A stretch of 64,000 bases of DNA from Platycnemis pennipes (lineage: Eukaryota > Arthropoda > Insecta > Odonata > Platycnemididae): contig OW121852.1 of the NCBI GenBank assembly GCA_933228895.1, positions 100,275,544 through 100,339,543 of the forward strand. Direction: 5' to 3'. A program made the translations under genes and the position numbers. Under the pieces are notes generated by a model. That model was given only the letters and a program-made list of their open reading frames with translations. It was not told the origin of the DNA and did no database searches. Positions 10,896-21,859 of the stretch are shown in pieces. The number at the start of each line of letters is the position of its first letter. Positions within the stretch are counted from its first letter, which is position 1.

Positions 10896-12420
10896 TGTTC
10901 AAATGAGATTTGTTTGTGTCATATCTCCTTAAAATAACATATTTTTAACTCAAATGTGTTGTTAGTTGTCTTGATATTATGCACTTACTTATTATTTAAT
11001 TAGATAGCTGCCCTTATTTGCCTGTATCTGTACACATATATGTTCAATAAATAAATACATAATGTGGCATTTTGCATGCAACTCGCAGGTGTGGCAGGGC
11101 TGGCGTTGGGGCACCCAGCAAAAGGCCGCCAGGATTAAAGATTCACGCTGGTGGTACCAGTGGAGGCCCCTTACTGATGATAATGATGGCCTTCCCGCCC
11201 CAAGAGGATTCTGCTGGGCATTCTTGGACAGGCCTCGGTAGAGAGCCTTGAAGTGCATTTTTCTATCATTTGTGTGAAAACCCTGTTCCTTATAACTATA
11301 GATTGAATTCATGAGTTATATTAACTTCAGAAGTTGTATTTATGTTATCATATGTAAATATAGGAAAATATAAAGATTTTTTAACGTTACAAACTCTAGC
11401 CATCATTGATTTCCATTAACACTTCTTATATATAATCTTGCTTTCAGAACAAGGTCTTCAGTAGTCTTACATAAGGAGTCACGATGGTTTACTCTTACGA
11501 TGAACACTTAGAAAATATCAGGTATCTTGATAACATGATACAGCTTGCATTTTCTGTTGCCGACTGATATATCAGAATTAATTGTAATTTAAGGCAATCC
11601 ATATAACATTTTACTGTAAAGAAGAAATGGGAATTCCTTAACAATTCTAACTATCCTTCCTAACAATTCCTAATTAGTCTCGCCTTTTGATAATTCACCA
11701 TAAAAATGAGACTAGCGAATTGTCAGTAGAAATGAATGAAAAAATATATATCCTAGCTCTTTCTTTCGTCCACTACCCATTATTTCACTTGAATGTTGGA
11801 AGTGCATATGTAATGTTTAGACCATACCTTTACGGCTAATGGAACTACAGATATCATACATGCTTGCAATACAAATAATTTAATTTGGTCGGTGAGTTAA
11901 TATATGCCTAGCATGACATAATTTGGTGTCTTAGTTGACATGGGTAACATTATATTTAAAAATCCCTTAAAGCTAGCAAACATAAAAACTAAATGTCACC
12001 AAGCTTGCAATATCAGTGATTTTACCGTAAGTACGCATTGCTTTTATGGAAAGGGAATGCAATGAAATGCTTTATAATACGCGTCGAAGCTATAAAAGCT
12101 ACACATGTACCAAATACGAGGTTGACAACACAAATGACTAGTACCGGGTAAGTGACATAAAATATAGTAAACGAAACACACTATTTTTAACGTGAATATC
12201 ACTTAATCTGCATTGCAAAGGTAATTAAACTTATAATTCCGGCATATGAGTCGTGTTTATACATAGCCATGTACACGGAAATTGTAATCTACAGGGAAAA
12301 GTGGGACAAACAAATCATATAAACCGTATAAAAAAGAATGCGTGGATAAAATTGTATTTACCCATATCTGCAATGCATAAGAGAACCACTCATGTCAACA
12401 AAATACCTTAAAATAGAAAT
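10896..12420. other. Interior of the 3.17-kb insert, unassigned
   Basis: Positions 11,060-11,240 form a GC-richer block (around GGTACCAGTGGAGGCCCC) that could be another repeat. The rest is AT-rich with no recognised gene. CTTGCTTTCAG at about 11,440 looks like a splice acceptor, but no exon is recognised after it. Confidence 0.35.
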
Positions 12421-12628
12421 ATATACTTTGTAGTTCACTGATAAGAGATGAGTTGGACACAAATTCCGAGTCCGTGATGACTTTCCGAGAGACTAGCTCT
12501 CCACGGCGACGGAATACAACACTGTCGAGACGGAAAAACCGTGAAAACCTTACTGAATCGCGACTTGGGTATTCTTCCGAGATTCGACCACGGAATTTCC
12601 GTGAAAAATCCTTAGCGAATAAGGCCGC

Positions 12629-13270
12629 TGAAAAGGTGCATTTTGCCATAAAGGAGATATTGTTTTTGGGTTTTCTCGTACCGGAGTGGACCCCGAGAGG
12701 ACGACGGATATACAGAAATTCAAGGCACACAAAGACGCAAAAGGGATTGCGCGATTTATCGGGATGGTCAATTATTTTGGGAAATTTATTCCGAATCAAG
12801 CGGAAAAGGCAGCTCTACTTAATGCTTTATGCGGAAAAGGGGTGAAATTTCAGTGGGGAGACGAGCAACAAGAAGCTTTGGAGGCCTTAAAGGAGTGCTT
12901 AATGTCCCCTCCTTTTCTGAGAATGCCCCACTTTTCTAAGGAGTTCACCCTCCAAACAAATGCCAGCTCCCTGGCGGTGGGCGCAGTTTTAAGTCAAGAG
13001 TTCAAAGGTATTCGCCAACCCGTAGGTTATGCTAGTCGGACTCTTATCAGTCCAGGAGAAAAGATACAGCACTAATGAGTTGGAATGCCTCGCAATACTC
13101 TTCGGTATTACAAAATTTCGACCGTACCTTGAACATGCAGAGTTTTTGCTTGAGACGGATTACCAAGCCCTATCATGATTACTGGCTCATCCCCGTCAAC
13201 TAAGCAACATACGGCGTTGGATAATTCAAATATCTTCCTTAAAGTTTAGGGTTCAAAGAAAGTCGAAAGC
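12629..13270 (+). pseudogene. Ty3/gypsy-type RT right half and RNase H
   Basis: This is the continuation of the RT broken at 9,458. It reads VHFAIKEILFLGFLV near 12,637, then FIGMVNYFGKFIPNQA (the 'GxxNYYRRFIP' motif of gypsy RT) near 12,760, then FSKEFTLQTNASSLAVGAVL, the start of the RNase H domain, and GYASRTLISPGEKI up to 13,073. A frameshift follows, and the RNase H goes on as NELECLAILFGITKFRPYLE to FLLETDYQALS, then a stop, then RRWIIQISSLKFRV near 13,215-13,255. The first RNase H catalytic Asp ('TDAS' in the family) is Asn here (codon 12,959-12,961). No integrase or LTR was found downstream. A PLE fragment begins at about 13,440. Confidence 0.88.
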
Positions 13271-13436
13271 CGACAAATTGTTGCGAATGTTTAACTTAGG
13301 GGTAGATAAATGGATAGGGGTTTAACTAGACCCACCTTTCCCAACATCTATTAGTTACTTATAAGTTATGGTCTGTGAATTCACGCTAAATTTTCACGTA
13401 TGACCATTTCTGCAATTAACACCCAACCACATCACT

Positions 13437-13830
13437 AATGCTCTTGGAGAGTTGGAGATCATCGGCCACGCAAATTCCAATGGCCATAACTTTGTCAACG
13501 AACATTTGTATCCCTCTCGCTCCCCCCTCCTCCACTTTCCTTCAACGCCCAAGCCCTCTCATTGCACACCCACGGTGAACCCTCCACCTGGCACAACTCG
13601 CCATAGCACCACGTTCCCCCTTCTCCTGGCTCATCCTCCCTAACCCTTGCACACCGACCTCCCTTTTCCCCCTTCTTTCCCTTCCTCCTTCCATACCACC
13701 TGTATATACTGCTCTCTGTACTTTATACTTCACCTGATGATGTTACCTTGCAACGAAACCATGGCCGTGGACAATAAAACTGTGTGGAAATTGCAGTGTT
13801 TCAATTTCAACCTTCATTCCTATAATGCTC
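13437..13830 (+). pseudogene. Penelope-like element 3' end with hammerhead-like motif
   Basis: It opens with ALGELEIIGHANSNGHNFVN and ends its coding with EHLYPSRSPLLHFP near 13,540. This fits the last residues of the PLE GIY-YIG nuclease ('LExLEI...LNxxL...SPLL'). A pyrimidine-rich tail of about 200 bp follows. CTGATGA is at 13,734-13,740 and CGAAACC at 13,754-13,760, separated by a short segment able to form a small stem. This is the spacing of a hammerhead core (CUGANGA, stem II, GAAA). The expected GUC cleavage triplet is not clean (GGACA is present). It is a 5'-truncated PLE copy, which is the usual outcome of its retroposition. Confidence 0.65.
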
Positions 13831-14310
13831 TTCCTTTATTTTCAAGTTTTTTTTCAATCCATTGAAAAAAACGAAGCATCACGGCCATAATTTGTTTCTA
13901 TAAGGGAGAGGCTCCCGAAAAGCAGACATATAATAATGAGGAAACGACCAGAAAAGGGAAAATAAAAATATAGATGCATAGAATACCCACCTACTGGCAG
14001 TTCTTTAACATGGTAATGCTGTTGTTGCTGTTACTGAAATAATATAGGCACTAGAGAATCACATATACAAGAGCATGCAAATTAAAATCCAATTTTAATT
14101 ATATTGAATCTATCTTAAGTCATCATAAAACATCTCTTTTAAGCTTGTCATTGTTGTGATTGTTCACTTTTTCTTCAGTAAAGTGTCCTTGTAACGTCTT
14201 TTGAGACTTGGCACTTTCCCATTAGTAGTTGATCAAAGAACCCATCATAAAAGCGAAACAGCTTCTTGGACCACATTTATTTGGTGCATATATTTTCCTG
14301 ACATACTAAC
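13831..14310. other. Unassigned AT-rich DNA
   Basis: Nothing recognised. Confidence 0.35.
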
Positions 14311-15528
14311 TAGGATCATCTACAGAAGAATAGAACGAAAAGCAGAGGAATTCCTGGATGAAGGATAATTTTGGATTCAGGAAAAGTAAGGGTACAAGGG
14401 AAGCAATATTGGACCTTAGGCTGCTCATAGAGAAGAGAATGGAGAAGAACAAGCTGACGTTCATTGCATTTGTGGATTTAGAGAAGGCTTTTGATAACGT
14501 GGATTGGGATTCAATGCTTGGAATTCTGAAGGGAATTGGAGTGTCCTACAATGGCCGAAGAATTATACACAGTCTGTACCAAAAACAAGTAGCTGTGATT
14601 AAATCTGGACCCAGCTGTGAAGAGGCAAGAATAAGGAAAGGAGTAAGGCAAGGCTGTGTCCTGTAATTTTTAATGTTTACATCGAGAGAGCTAACGATGA
14701 AATAAAAGAGGAATATTCTGGAGTGACTATCCACGGAGAAAAAATCAGCATTCTGCGATTCGCTGATGACATAGCACTCGTTGCAGAGACAGAGAGGGAT
14801 CTGAACAAGATTCTAGTAACCATGGAAAGGATAATGGCCGGACATCAGCTGAAGATAAATAAGAAGACTAAGATATTGGCGTGCAGCAAGAAGGAAGAGG
14901 CCAAAACAAATGTCAAACTAGGAAAACAAAAACTTGAAGAGGTGAAAGAGTTCTGTTACCAAGGAAGCCGAGTAATCAACGATGGACGAAGCAAGAAAGA
15001 AATAGTAGAATAGCCTAGGCAAAGAGGGCGTTCTATCAAAAGAAGAATCTACTTACAGCAGGAAATGCAAGCGTAGAAGTAAGGAAACAGTTCATCAGAA
15101 CATACATCTGGAGCATGTTTCTTTACGTCAGTGAGGAATGGACGATGACAGCCGCGGAGAAGAAAATGGTAGAAGAATTCGAAATGTGGTGCTACAGAAG
15201 AATGATGAAGAGTAAATCGATCGACCGAGTAAGTAATGAGGAAGTGCGAAGAAGAGTAGGAGAAAAGAGAAGTCTCCTGACAACTCTAAAAAGAAGAAAG
15301 GACAACCTAATTAGCCATATCTTGGGTCACGATGGCCTGATGAAGACAATCGTCGAGGGAAAAGTGAACGGGAAGATTGGAAAAGGCAGGCCTCGTATGA
15401 GATACATGGAACAGATTGTGAAGGATGTAAAAGAGAAGAATAACGTCACAATGAAAAGGTTGGACGATAGAAGAATGGAGTGGAAAGCTGCCTCATACCA
15501 ATCCTAGGATTGTTGACCAATGATGATT
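14311..15528 (+). pseudogene. RTE-type non-LTR retrotransposon, RT and C-terminal domain
   Basis: The 5'-truncated copy starts around RIIYRRIERKAEEFLDE, slips frame, then runs FGFRKSKGTREAILDLRLLI, FVDLEKAFDNVDW (RT motif with catalytic Asp) and GVRQGC. After a small deletion near 14,665 it continues FNVYIERAN, and at about 14,758 RFADDIALVAE (the FADD catalytic box), then KINKKTKILACSKKE. A stop lies near 15,012, after which EVRKQFIRTYIW and the C-terminal EFEMWCYRRMMK, RVGEKRSLL, GKGRPRMRYMEQIV and WKAASYQS follow up to 15,506. The palindrome CAATCCTAGGATTG (15,499-15,512) marks the 3' end, as in the copies at 46.1 and 52.1 kb. This family is often annotated 'endonuclease-reverse transcriptase' in insects. 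The endonuclease domain is missing here. Confidence 0.9.
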
Positions 15529-17035
15529 ATACATTTTCCTGCCCCAAGCCTTCTTCTCTCCAGTACACATTTTACACGAAACACAGTCTTCAATTAGAAG
15601 CTGGAATTTGTTACTTCTCTCTCCATTTTTACCCTGTTTATTAAATTCTCATCATAATATCCTCCTCCTCCATAAATCCTCATCAATACCATCATTTACC
15701 TTGTTAAATGCTATACACGCAATTGCTTGATCAACTTTTCTGACAATTTCCAATTTCCCACTGATCTCTAGAGTATCATATGAGACACGAATCTTCTTCT
15801 AGTTAAAGTTAATGTCACTAATGGCACAGCTAAGGATCAAACTCTTATCAATCCACCAAAGAATTTTTAACGAAGGCTGATGTACACCATTTTCAACATT
15901 AGTTGTGGTTGTTTACACAACTACTCTGAAGCTATACGACAAGCCTTGATTGGGTGCACAAATGATTGAACAGAATAAGTAATACGATTTTCAAACATTT
16001 AGTGGAACCCAAGCTATGGTTATAATTATTAAACATTGAATAACTTTAATACCAGCAATTAATAACCTCCTAATAAGAAGAAGAAGACTGATTGATTTTT
16101 AGCGTACCAACTGCTATGAAGTAACCCTGATGGTACGAACCGCAGATATCCCGTGTTAGACATAATTTGGAATACGCTGCCGGTATATAGATCCCTTACG
16201 AAAAAGGGTTTAAATAACAAACAGTGTGTACGGCGAAGATTGGCAAGATTTGTAAAGGGACGGTACGATAGGTAAATTAGCGTAACCAGTCTCAAAGATG
16301 AACGAAAACGGGAATTTTATCAGATCTTGGTTGAAAAAAGACAATATTATAAAAAAAACCTTTGCAAAATAATTCCTTGAGTACTTGAAGTAAAATGAGT
16401 ACTTCAAAGCTGCTTCCACTGACAATATTATAAAAAACACAGATCACATACGTGTCCTCACAATGCAACGACAAAGTATTGTAGGGCGAGCTACAGTGCT
16501 GTCATCTACTCGAACAGTTTTTTCTCGACGACAACAGTGGTGACAAGAATAGCGGGCAGAGTCCAGTCATTATTTAAGTCCGTGCTTGGGCGTCACTGCA
16601 TGGTTCCAATGATATCTACTGTATTTGATCCCGGTCCTCCCGGTTTATAGTAGAGTCATCTGCTCTCCTAGGTATCACAGCATCTAAATGAAATGGGTCA
16701 AGGGAAATTTATATCGCATACAATTTTATGAAAATAGACCTAACGTTATGATATCCTCATGCGTTCGTCCAAATTCTCCCCTATTCTTCCACATTTCGTA
16801 GGCTCTCATTACCCCGCTCCTGCGAATTTATCCCAACGATTGCCTTTTCTATCGCGGCATATTAGTATTCATTACTCAGGGGAGGCAATCAACAGCTGGG
16901 ATCGTTTGCACAATTCGAATTTGTAGAATGTTGGCCGGAGGCAGGAAATTGATGAAGCGTTAAGCAAAACTCGGCGTTGGCTTCTGCCAGATGTAAACGG
17001 ATGTCGCCCAGGGGTCCATATGTTAACTTTCCATC
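15529..17035. other. Unassigned AT-rich DNA
   Basis: Contains only short frames without motifs (for example 16,059-16,474). The last part, from about 17,020, belongs to the dispersed repeat into which the Transib element inserted (compare 54,240-54,300). Confidence 0.35.
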
Positions 17036-17040
17036 CGACG
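17036..17040. repeat. Target-site duplication of the Transib element, left
   Basis: CGACG directly precedes the element and is repeated directly after it at 21,231-21,235. A 5-bp GC-rich duplication of CGNCG type is the known Transib signature. Confidence 0.9.
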
Positions 17041-17771
17041 CACTATGGTCTGAAATCGGATATAGCCGGACAAAAGTCCAAAATTGCTTCTTTTGAGGTA
17101 CACACTTGAAACTTGTCATAAACGCTCAGAATTGATCACTGATTATGGAACAATAAGCCATTTTTGGATGATCTCATCCGTTTTTGAGGTACAGAGGCCC
17201 AAACTTGGCCAAGTTTCCAAAAACACACCCGATCTTGCTTTTCTTCAAAAATATTTGAAGTTAAGCTGCTGGTGGAGTTTTGGAAGGATTTTTATGAAGT
17301 AAAAAACATTATATTCCGGTAATATGGTACTTTATCTATATTATCTGTTAGTTTCGAAGATTTTGGTTAATATTAGTGTGGTATTACGTCGCAAAATGGC
17401 GGACCCTTTTTCCGGGTAAAATTAAAGTAGACAATATCTTTAGTTTAAGAAAATTGCCACCGCAAAAACTTTCATGAAAGTATTTAATAAAGATATTTTA
17501 AGAATGTAAAGCAAAAATCTTGGAAAAAAGTTTGCGGCTGCGAAAATGAACGCAATTTTTCGATCGCGCTTCACGGCACGGCTCCGCGACGCGGGGCCTA
17601 GAGACTCGGTGACTCCGTTGGATATTTCAAGTTGTTTGGAACTAATTATTGAAAATTGTCATTTTAACCATGGTATACAGTCTCTATTGACCTGAAATAC
17701 TATATTGAAGATATTACGAGGATATTGGATTGATCGAATTGATCACTGAACGCGTGACTCTGGTAAACACG
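17041..17771 (+). repeat. Left inverted arm of the Transib element
   Basis: Heptamer-like CACTATG at 17,041-17,047, 22-bp spacer, nonamer-like ACAAAAGTC at 17,070-17,078. The arm pairs base for base, without any length difference I could see, with 20,500-21,230. A 72-residue open frame within it is duplicated in the other arm and has no recognised domain. It contains GGACCCTTTTTCCGGGT near 17,400 and a GC-rich block at 17,560-17,605. Confidence 0.9.
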
Positions 17772-17886
17772 ACATTGAAATTTAATTTTGCTATTGTAAG
17801 TTTTACCTTTGCACATCCCATCAGAACATAAATCTTAGAAAGGAAAGAAAATTTTCCTATTGGTGGCTATTGCTGAGAAGTTGGGT

Positions 17887-19803
17887 TCATTTTATACAAT
17901 TGCCAGTTAAATCAGCGGCCAGCTCTGGAGAATCAAAGAAACGTCTTGCCGTGTTACCGTCATTCGTGTCTCCTGATCCAGGCCTTGGCACATCCATTAT
18001 CAACCCCATCCTTTCTCTAAATACCTTCTGAATGCTAATCTTTTTTTCTGTTAGCTGTGTTCTTAGGTTGCCGCGGGCCTATTAAGAGATTTATCATTAT
18101 TTATTTATTTATCATTAAAGATATTTATTTTACCTTAAATACAGTTTCCAGCTTGTTTGGATTATTTATCACCTGTCACTGTTTTAACTCCAGTCGATAC
18201 GATGTGTGCAATACGCATTCGAAAAACCGAATATAGCAGTGTAGGGTAGACAGACCAAAGGAATATTTAGTAACATCTGCTGGTCGATCTTTCATTGCCC
18301 TTAAATCATTCATCTGGGAAGCTTTCGCTCCGCAGATGTAGCACCTCATAGTAGCACAATCAGTCAATGCATTGCATACCTAAAAAATGTTTTTATAGAT
18401 TTGTTTAACAATATCCACCACCATTTACTTGTCCATCAATTTAAAAATAGGAAAAATCCTTACCTTTCTATCTATCATGGTCAGAAGCAAGCTGAAATTA
18501 ACAGAATAATTTCCCCAATTCCAATTTTTTAAGCCGTCTATCTGCTTTTGTACATAATTCCTTTCCGCCATAGCAACTTCCTTGGTTTATTTTAGCCACT
18601 GAAGGCGAATGGGCCGGCAAAATATGGTTGACGACGGGCGAGGATTTTTCCAGATAATCTCACCTAAAATAGTTCATATATTATTGGTACTCAACTGTAC
18701 TGCTATCAGATTGGCCAAAGATAAACAAGGTATGAAACAAGAAATGCCTTAAGCTCGTACCAGTTGCGTCATTCAGCAAACGAAGTGGCACCATGGCGCT
18801 CATAAATAAATATTCATCTGAAGTATCTGCTTCTTCCCACAACTGTTTATATTGCGAAAGGCCCGAACTCCCATCAAATCCATATTTGCAAATTAATGTG
18901 CAATTTACTTTGTTGCCGGATGCTAGAGTCGTGGAAACGCATGTCAGTATCCGCGATTCTGTATGGTTCAATAGATCTTGTAAACTCACTTCGCTAATGT
19001 TTTCTGTTATGTGTATCCCTTCGGGGTATGCAGCGCTTTTTGCATTTAACACTCGCACATAGCTAGGGTACAGGTTGTGCCCGTAACTAAGAGCGGAGCA
19101 ATTATACTGATTCTTTGTCAGCTCAGTGGTGATCATCAGAGATAGAGCCTCCTCTGGCGACATCTCCGACTGCATCTCATCTTTTTTCATCCACCTAGTG
19201 AGAATTCTTTTTGCTCTAGTGGGAGTGGTAGTCGTTACTTCCGTGAGAAGTTGAGCGGTAGCACTGTCTCCTTCCTCTCTGCCAAGAGGCTGCCAATGCG
19301 AGCTCGGCAGCAGAGGAAGAACTTTCAATATTTTGGACTTTTCTTCTTTTTGACCTGTCTGAGGAAGTCCTAAAACCTTTTTTTGGTCGCCCCAATGAAC
19401 CTAATGAATCAATAATGTTAAGATATAAATTCCATGTAAAAACCTTCGTCCATGATATTGGGCAAAAGAAATAAATCAGAAAATACATTCCGGTCATTGT
19501 AGAAGTACCTGGTAGGTACTCACGGACTGCTTCCGGGAAAATAATTGGCTCTTTGAGCCATGCATTATTGCGAGCTAAAAATTGCTCGTTTTTTCGAAAA
19601 CATTCTTCCCACTTTTTCTGGTAATATACCAAGAACCTTCATAGAAATTCACGGAGACTATCTAGGGCATCGAAATAATTCTCTAAATTCAAAGTCCGAG
19701 ATAACAAATCCAGCAAGAATATTTTTTTATCGTGCAATGGTTTTCCTTTCATCTCAATTATCTTGTTGTGTAGCTCCAAACGTGTGATCTGATATGATGT
19801 CAT
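17887..19803 (-). pseudogene. Transib (RAG1-related) transposase, five exons, C-terminus missing
   Basis: Read on the minus strand. Exon 1 (19,803-19,509) starts at ATG with MTSYQITRLELHN, has an in-frame TGA at 19,639-19,641, then YYQKKWEECFRKNEQFLARN, and ends before GTACTT. Exon 2 (19,400-18,761), after ATTCATTAG, starts GSLGRPKKGFRTSSDRSKRR, slips frame near 19,280, then gives PEEALSLMITTELTKNQYN, YPSYVRVLNAKSAAYP, LQDLLNHTESRIL and CKYGFDGSSGLSQYKQ (presumed first catalytic Asp), then AMVPLRLL. Exon 3 (18,663-18,464): EIIWKNPRPSSTIFCRPI, a stop at 18,587-18,589, and LLLTMIDRK (presumed second Asp). Exon 4 (18,379 to about 18,180): CNALTDCATMRCYICGA, FGLSTLHCYIRFFECVL. Exon 5 (18,078-17,887): IQKVFRERMGLIMDVPRPG, TNDGNTARRFF, then a stop. 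The part with the catalytic Glu, present in copy 1 near 8,540, is absent; the inverted arm begins about 115 bp later. Confidence 0.9.
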
Positions 19804-20499
19804 TTCAGAGCTGGAGAACACAAAAAATCTGTGTATGGATCCGACAAATAAAATTATGTAATGAAAGTCGCACGATGAATACCTTTCACGATTATATTTT
19901 CCATAATATAAGATCGGCGAATAAACGCCGTGAAGCTTCATAAAAAGGAACATTATAAGCGTCGGAGTGAAATGCTAAGAATAAATAGCGATGCTGAAAA
20001 TTATATTCAAAATACTAAACTTGAAAAAGAAAGACTATTGAGTAAACCAGAAACACCGCTGACCAACACAGGAAATAAACAGCGAAACTAATTCAATGAT
20101 ATATATGTATATTCCATGTACGTGTATATGATATATATTCAATGACGAATCAATTCACTAGACACACAGATTTTAGCAAATCACTAAATCACTACAGGCA
20201 CAACACTCATCCACCGAATCCAAATAAGAATTGCCAGCTAAAATGCGTTTTTGAAGGGAAAAGGAAAAACCCCTTCGGAAATACCCGTTAAATACCGTCA
20301 AAGGCTGCGCGGTGTCATAAAAAGCCCCTTTTCGCACGTTCCTCCTCGGCAAGTGTGAAAAGGGTAAGGAGTAGAAAAGGATATCTGACTGTTGCCTTTC
20401 CTGGTAAATGTGTAGGGTACCCTTCGCGTGAAAACTTAAATTCTACACCAAAAGATGATCCAACATGCGGCAAGAATCCGTAAAGTATCCAAACCAGAG
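19804..20499 (-). promoter_or_regulatory. Probable 5' untranslated/promoter region of the Transib transposase
   Basis: This lies between the transposase start and the right arm, so on element logic it should hold the promoter and 5' leader. I saw no firm promoter motif. It is AT-rich, with a short run of ATATATGTATATTCC type near 20,100. Confidence 0.3.
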
Positions 20500-21230
20500 C
20501 GTGTATACCAGATTCACGCGTTCAGTGATCAATTCGATCAATCCAATATCCTCGTAATATCTTCAATATAGTATTTCAGGTCAATAGAGACTGTATACCA
20601 TGGTTAAAATGACAATTTTCAATAATTAGTTCCAAACAACTTGAAATATCCAACGGAGTCACCGAGTCTCTAGGCCCCGCGTCGCGGAGCCGTGCCGTGA
20701 AGCGCGATCGAAAAATTGCGTTCATTTTCGCAGCCGCAAACTTTTTTCCAAGATTTTTGCTTTACATTCTTAAAATATCTTTATTAAATACTTTCATGAA
20801 AGTTTTTGCGGTGGCAATTTTCTTAAACTAAAGATATTGTCTACTTTAATTTTACCCGGAAAAAGGGTCCGCCATTTTGCGACGTAATACCACACTAATA
20901 TTAACCAAAATCTTCGAAACTAACAGATAATATAGATAAAGTACCATATTACCGGAATATAATGTTTTTTACTTCATAAAAATCCTTCCAAAACTCCACC
21001 AGCAGCTTAACTTCAAATATTTTTGAAGAAAAGCAAGATCGGGTGTGTTTTTGGAAACTTGGCCAAGTTTGGGCCTCTGTACCTCAAAAACGGATGAGAT
21101 CATCCAAAAATGGCTTATTGTTCCATGATCAGTGATCAATTCTGAGCGTTTATGACAAGTTTCAAGTGTGTACCTCAAAAGAAGCAATTTTGGTCTTTTG
21201 TCCGGCTATATCCGATTTCAGACCACAGTG
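20500..21230 (-). repeat. Right inverted arm of the Transib element
   Basis: Read inward from 21,230 on the minus strand: CACTGTG (21,230-21,224), 22-bp spacer, ACAAAAGACC (21,201-21,192). It is the reverse complement of the left arm at about 99% by eye. As the transposase reads on the minus strand, this is the 5' end of the element. Confidence 0.9.
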
Positions 21231-21235
21231 CGACG
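21231..21235. repeat. Target-site duplication of the Transib element, right
   Basis: CGACG, identical to 17,036-17,040. Confidence 0.9.
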
Positions 21236-21859
21236 GTTGGAATACTGAACTTCAAGTGCACTCTACACAACTCTCAAATAGGGACCGGTAAAACGATATC
21301 TATCAGAAATGGTTTCTGGCGTGACTGCGTGAAACTTCTTCATGATTAAATTATAAGGGTTATTTAATAATTAAAAACGATATCTACCTTCGGTAGTTCA
21401 AACCCCGGCCGTCAGGGTCGGAAGCCAATACTATAAATGACCATACCAACCCCAAATCCTCCATCCGAGCAATAATGATTTTTTTTTTCAATTTTCCAAC
21501 CCACTGCACCGATTTTCCATCGAAAACATGCATATCATGACCGGGTAGTCCTCGACGTACCGAAAAGTTGTGTTCCGAATACTAGTTCGCAAGTTGATTT
21601 TGTTCGTAAGTCATAAAGGCTTTAGACCAGGCACCCAACCTTATAGTTAGCCTACGGTAATTAGGACTCGATACCAATTTACGTAATTAGCCATGTATAT
21701 CGGGTATTTTTTTTACCAATCCAATCCCAACCTTTCAACTTTCTTCCAGGTCTGAGACACCTTTCAGTACGCCGTATAATTTGAATATCTGGCTCCCGCT
21801 TGAATTTTGCACTCGGATATGTACGATCGCACCAGTCTTAAAAAAAATATAGGTTGCAT
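21236..21859. other. Flank of the Transib insertion, then unassigned DNA
   Basis: The first ~60 bp (through TAGGGACCGG) belong to a dispersed repeat also present at 54.25 kb. The remainder holds no recognised gene; there is an AT-rich run near 21,480. Confidence 0.4.

Larger units (their letters stand above)
9459..12628. mobile_element. 3.17-kb DNA transposon inserted in the gypsy RT, PIF/Harbinger-like
   Basis: The insert is bounded by perfect 12-bp inverted ends: GCGGCCTTATTC at 9,459-9,470 and its reverse complement at 12,617-12,628. Weaker inverted similarity reaches about 110 bp inward, including CGCGATTCAGTAA on both sides. The gypsy RT resumes in the same reading direction immediately beyond it, which fixes the boundaries to a few bases. 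The target duplication is ambiguous: GGCC, GC or a single T, depending on where the palindromic GCGGCC is split. A Myb/SANT-like exon inside suggests PIF/Harbinger, whose elements carry a Myb-type second protein. No DDE transposase was recognised, so it is non-autonomous or badly decayed. Just inside the left end, a block around ACCGAGACCGTGGCTC is tandemly repeated twice (9,504-9,540). Confidence 0.75.
17041..21230 (-). mobile_element. Transib transposon with 731-bp inverted ends, copy 2
   Basis: The 4,190-bp element is flanked by CGACG on both sides. It begins CACTATGGTC and ends, read inward on the minus strand, CACTGTGGTC. The arms 17,041-17,771 and 20,500-21,230 are inverted repeats of equal length, with only about half a dozen differences in the parts I compared. 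Transib ends start CACWRTG, like the heptamer of V(D)J recombination signals, and Transib duplicates 5 bp. Both ends also carry ACAAAAGWCC 22 bp after the heptamer, close to the nonamer ACAAAAACC of a 23-type signal. The interior holds a five-exon transposase pseudogene on the minus strand. The near identity of the arms points to a recent event, while the transposase has stops and lacks its C-terminus, so the copy would need a helper transposase. Confidence 0.92.

Noticed and set aside
12395..12845. Long frames on both strands, 130 and 134 codons
   Set aside because: They span the right end of the inserted DNA transposon and the gypsy sequence; they cross an insertion boundary, so they cannot be an ancestral gene.
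17084..17302. 72-codon frame present in both Transib arms (also 20,969-21,187)
   Set aside because: It is duplicated only because the arms are inverted copies; no known domain and not part of the transposase.
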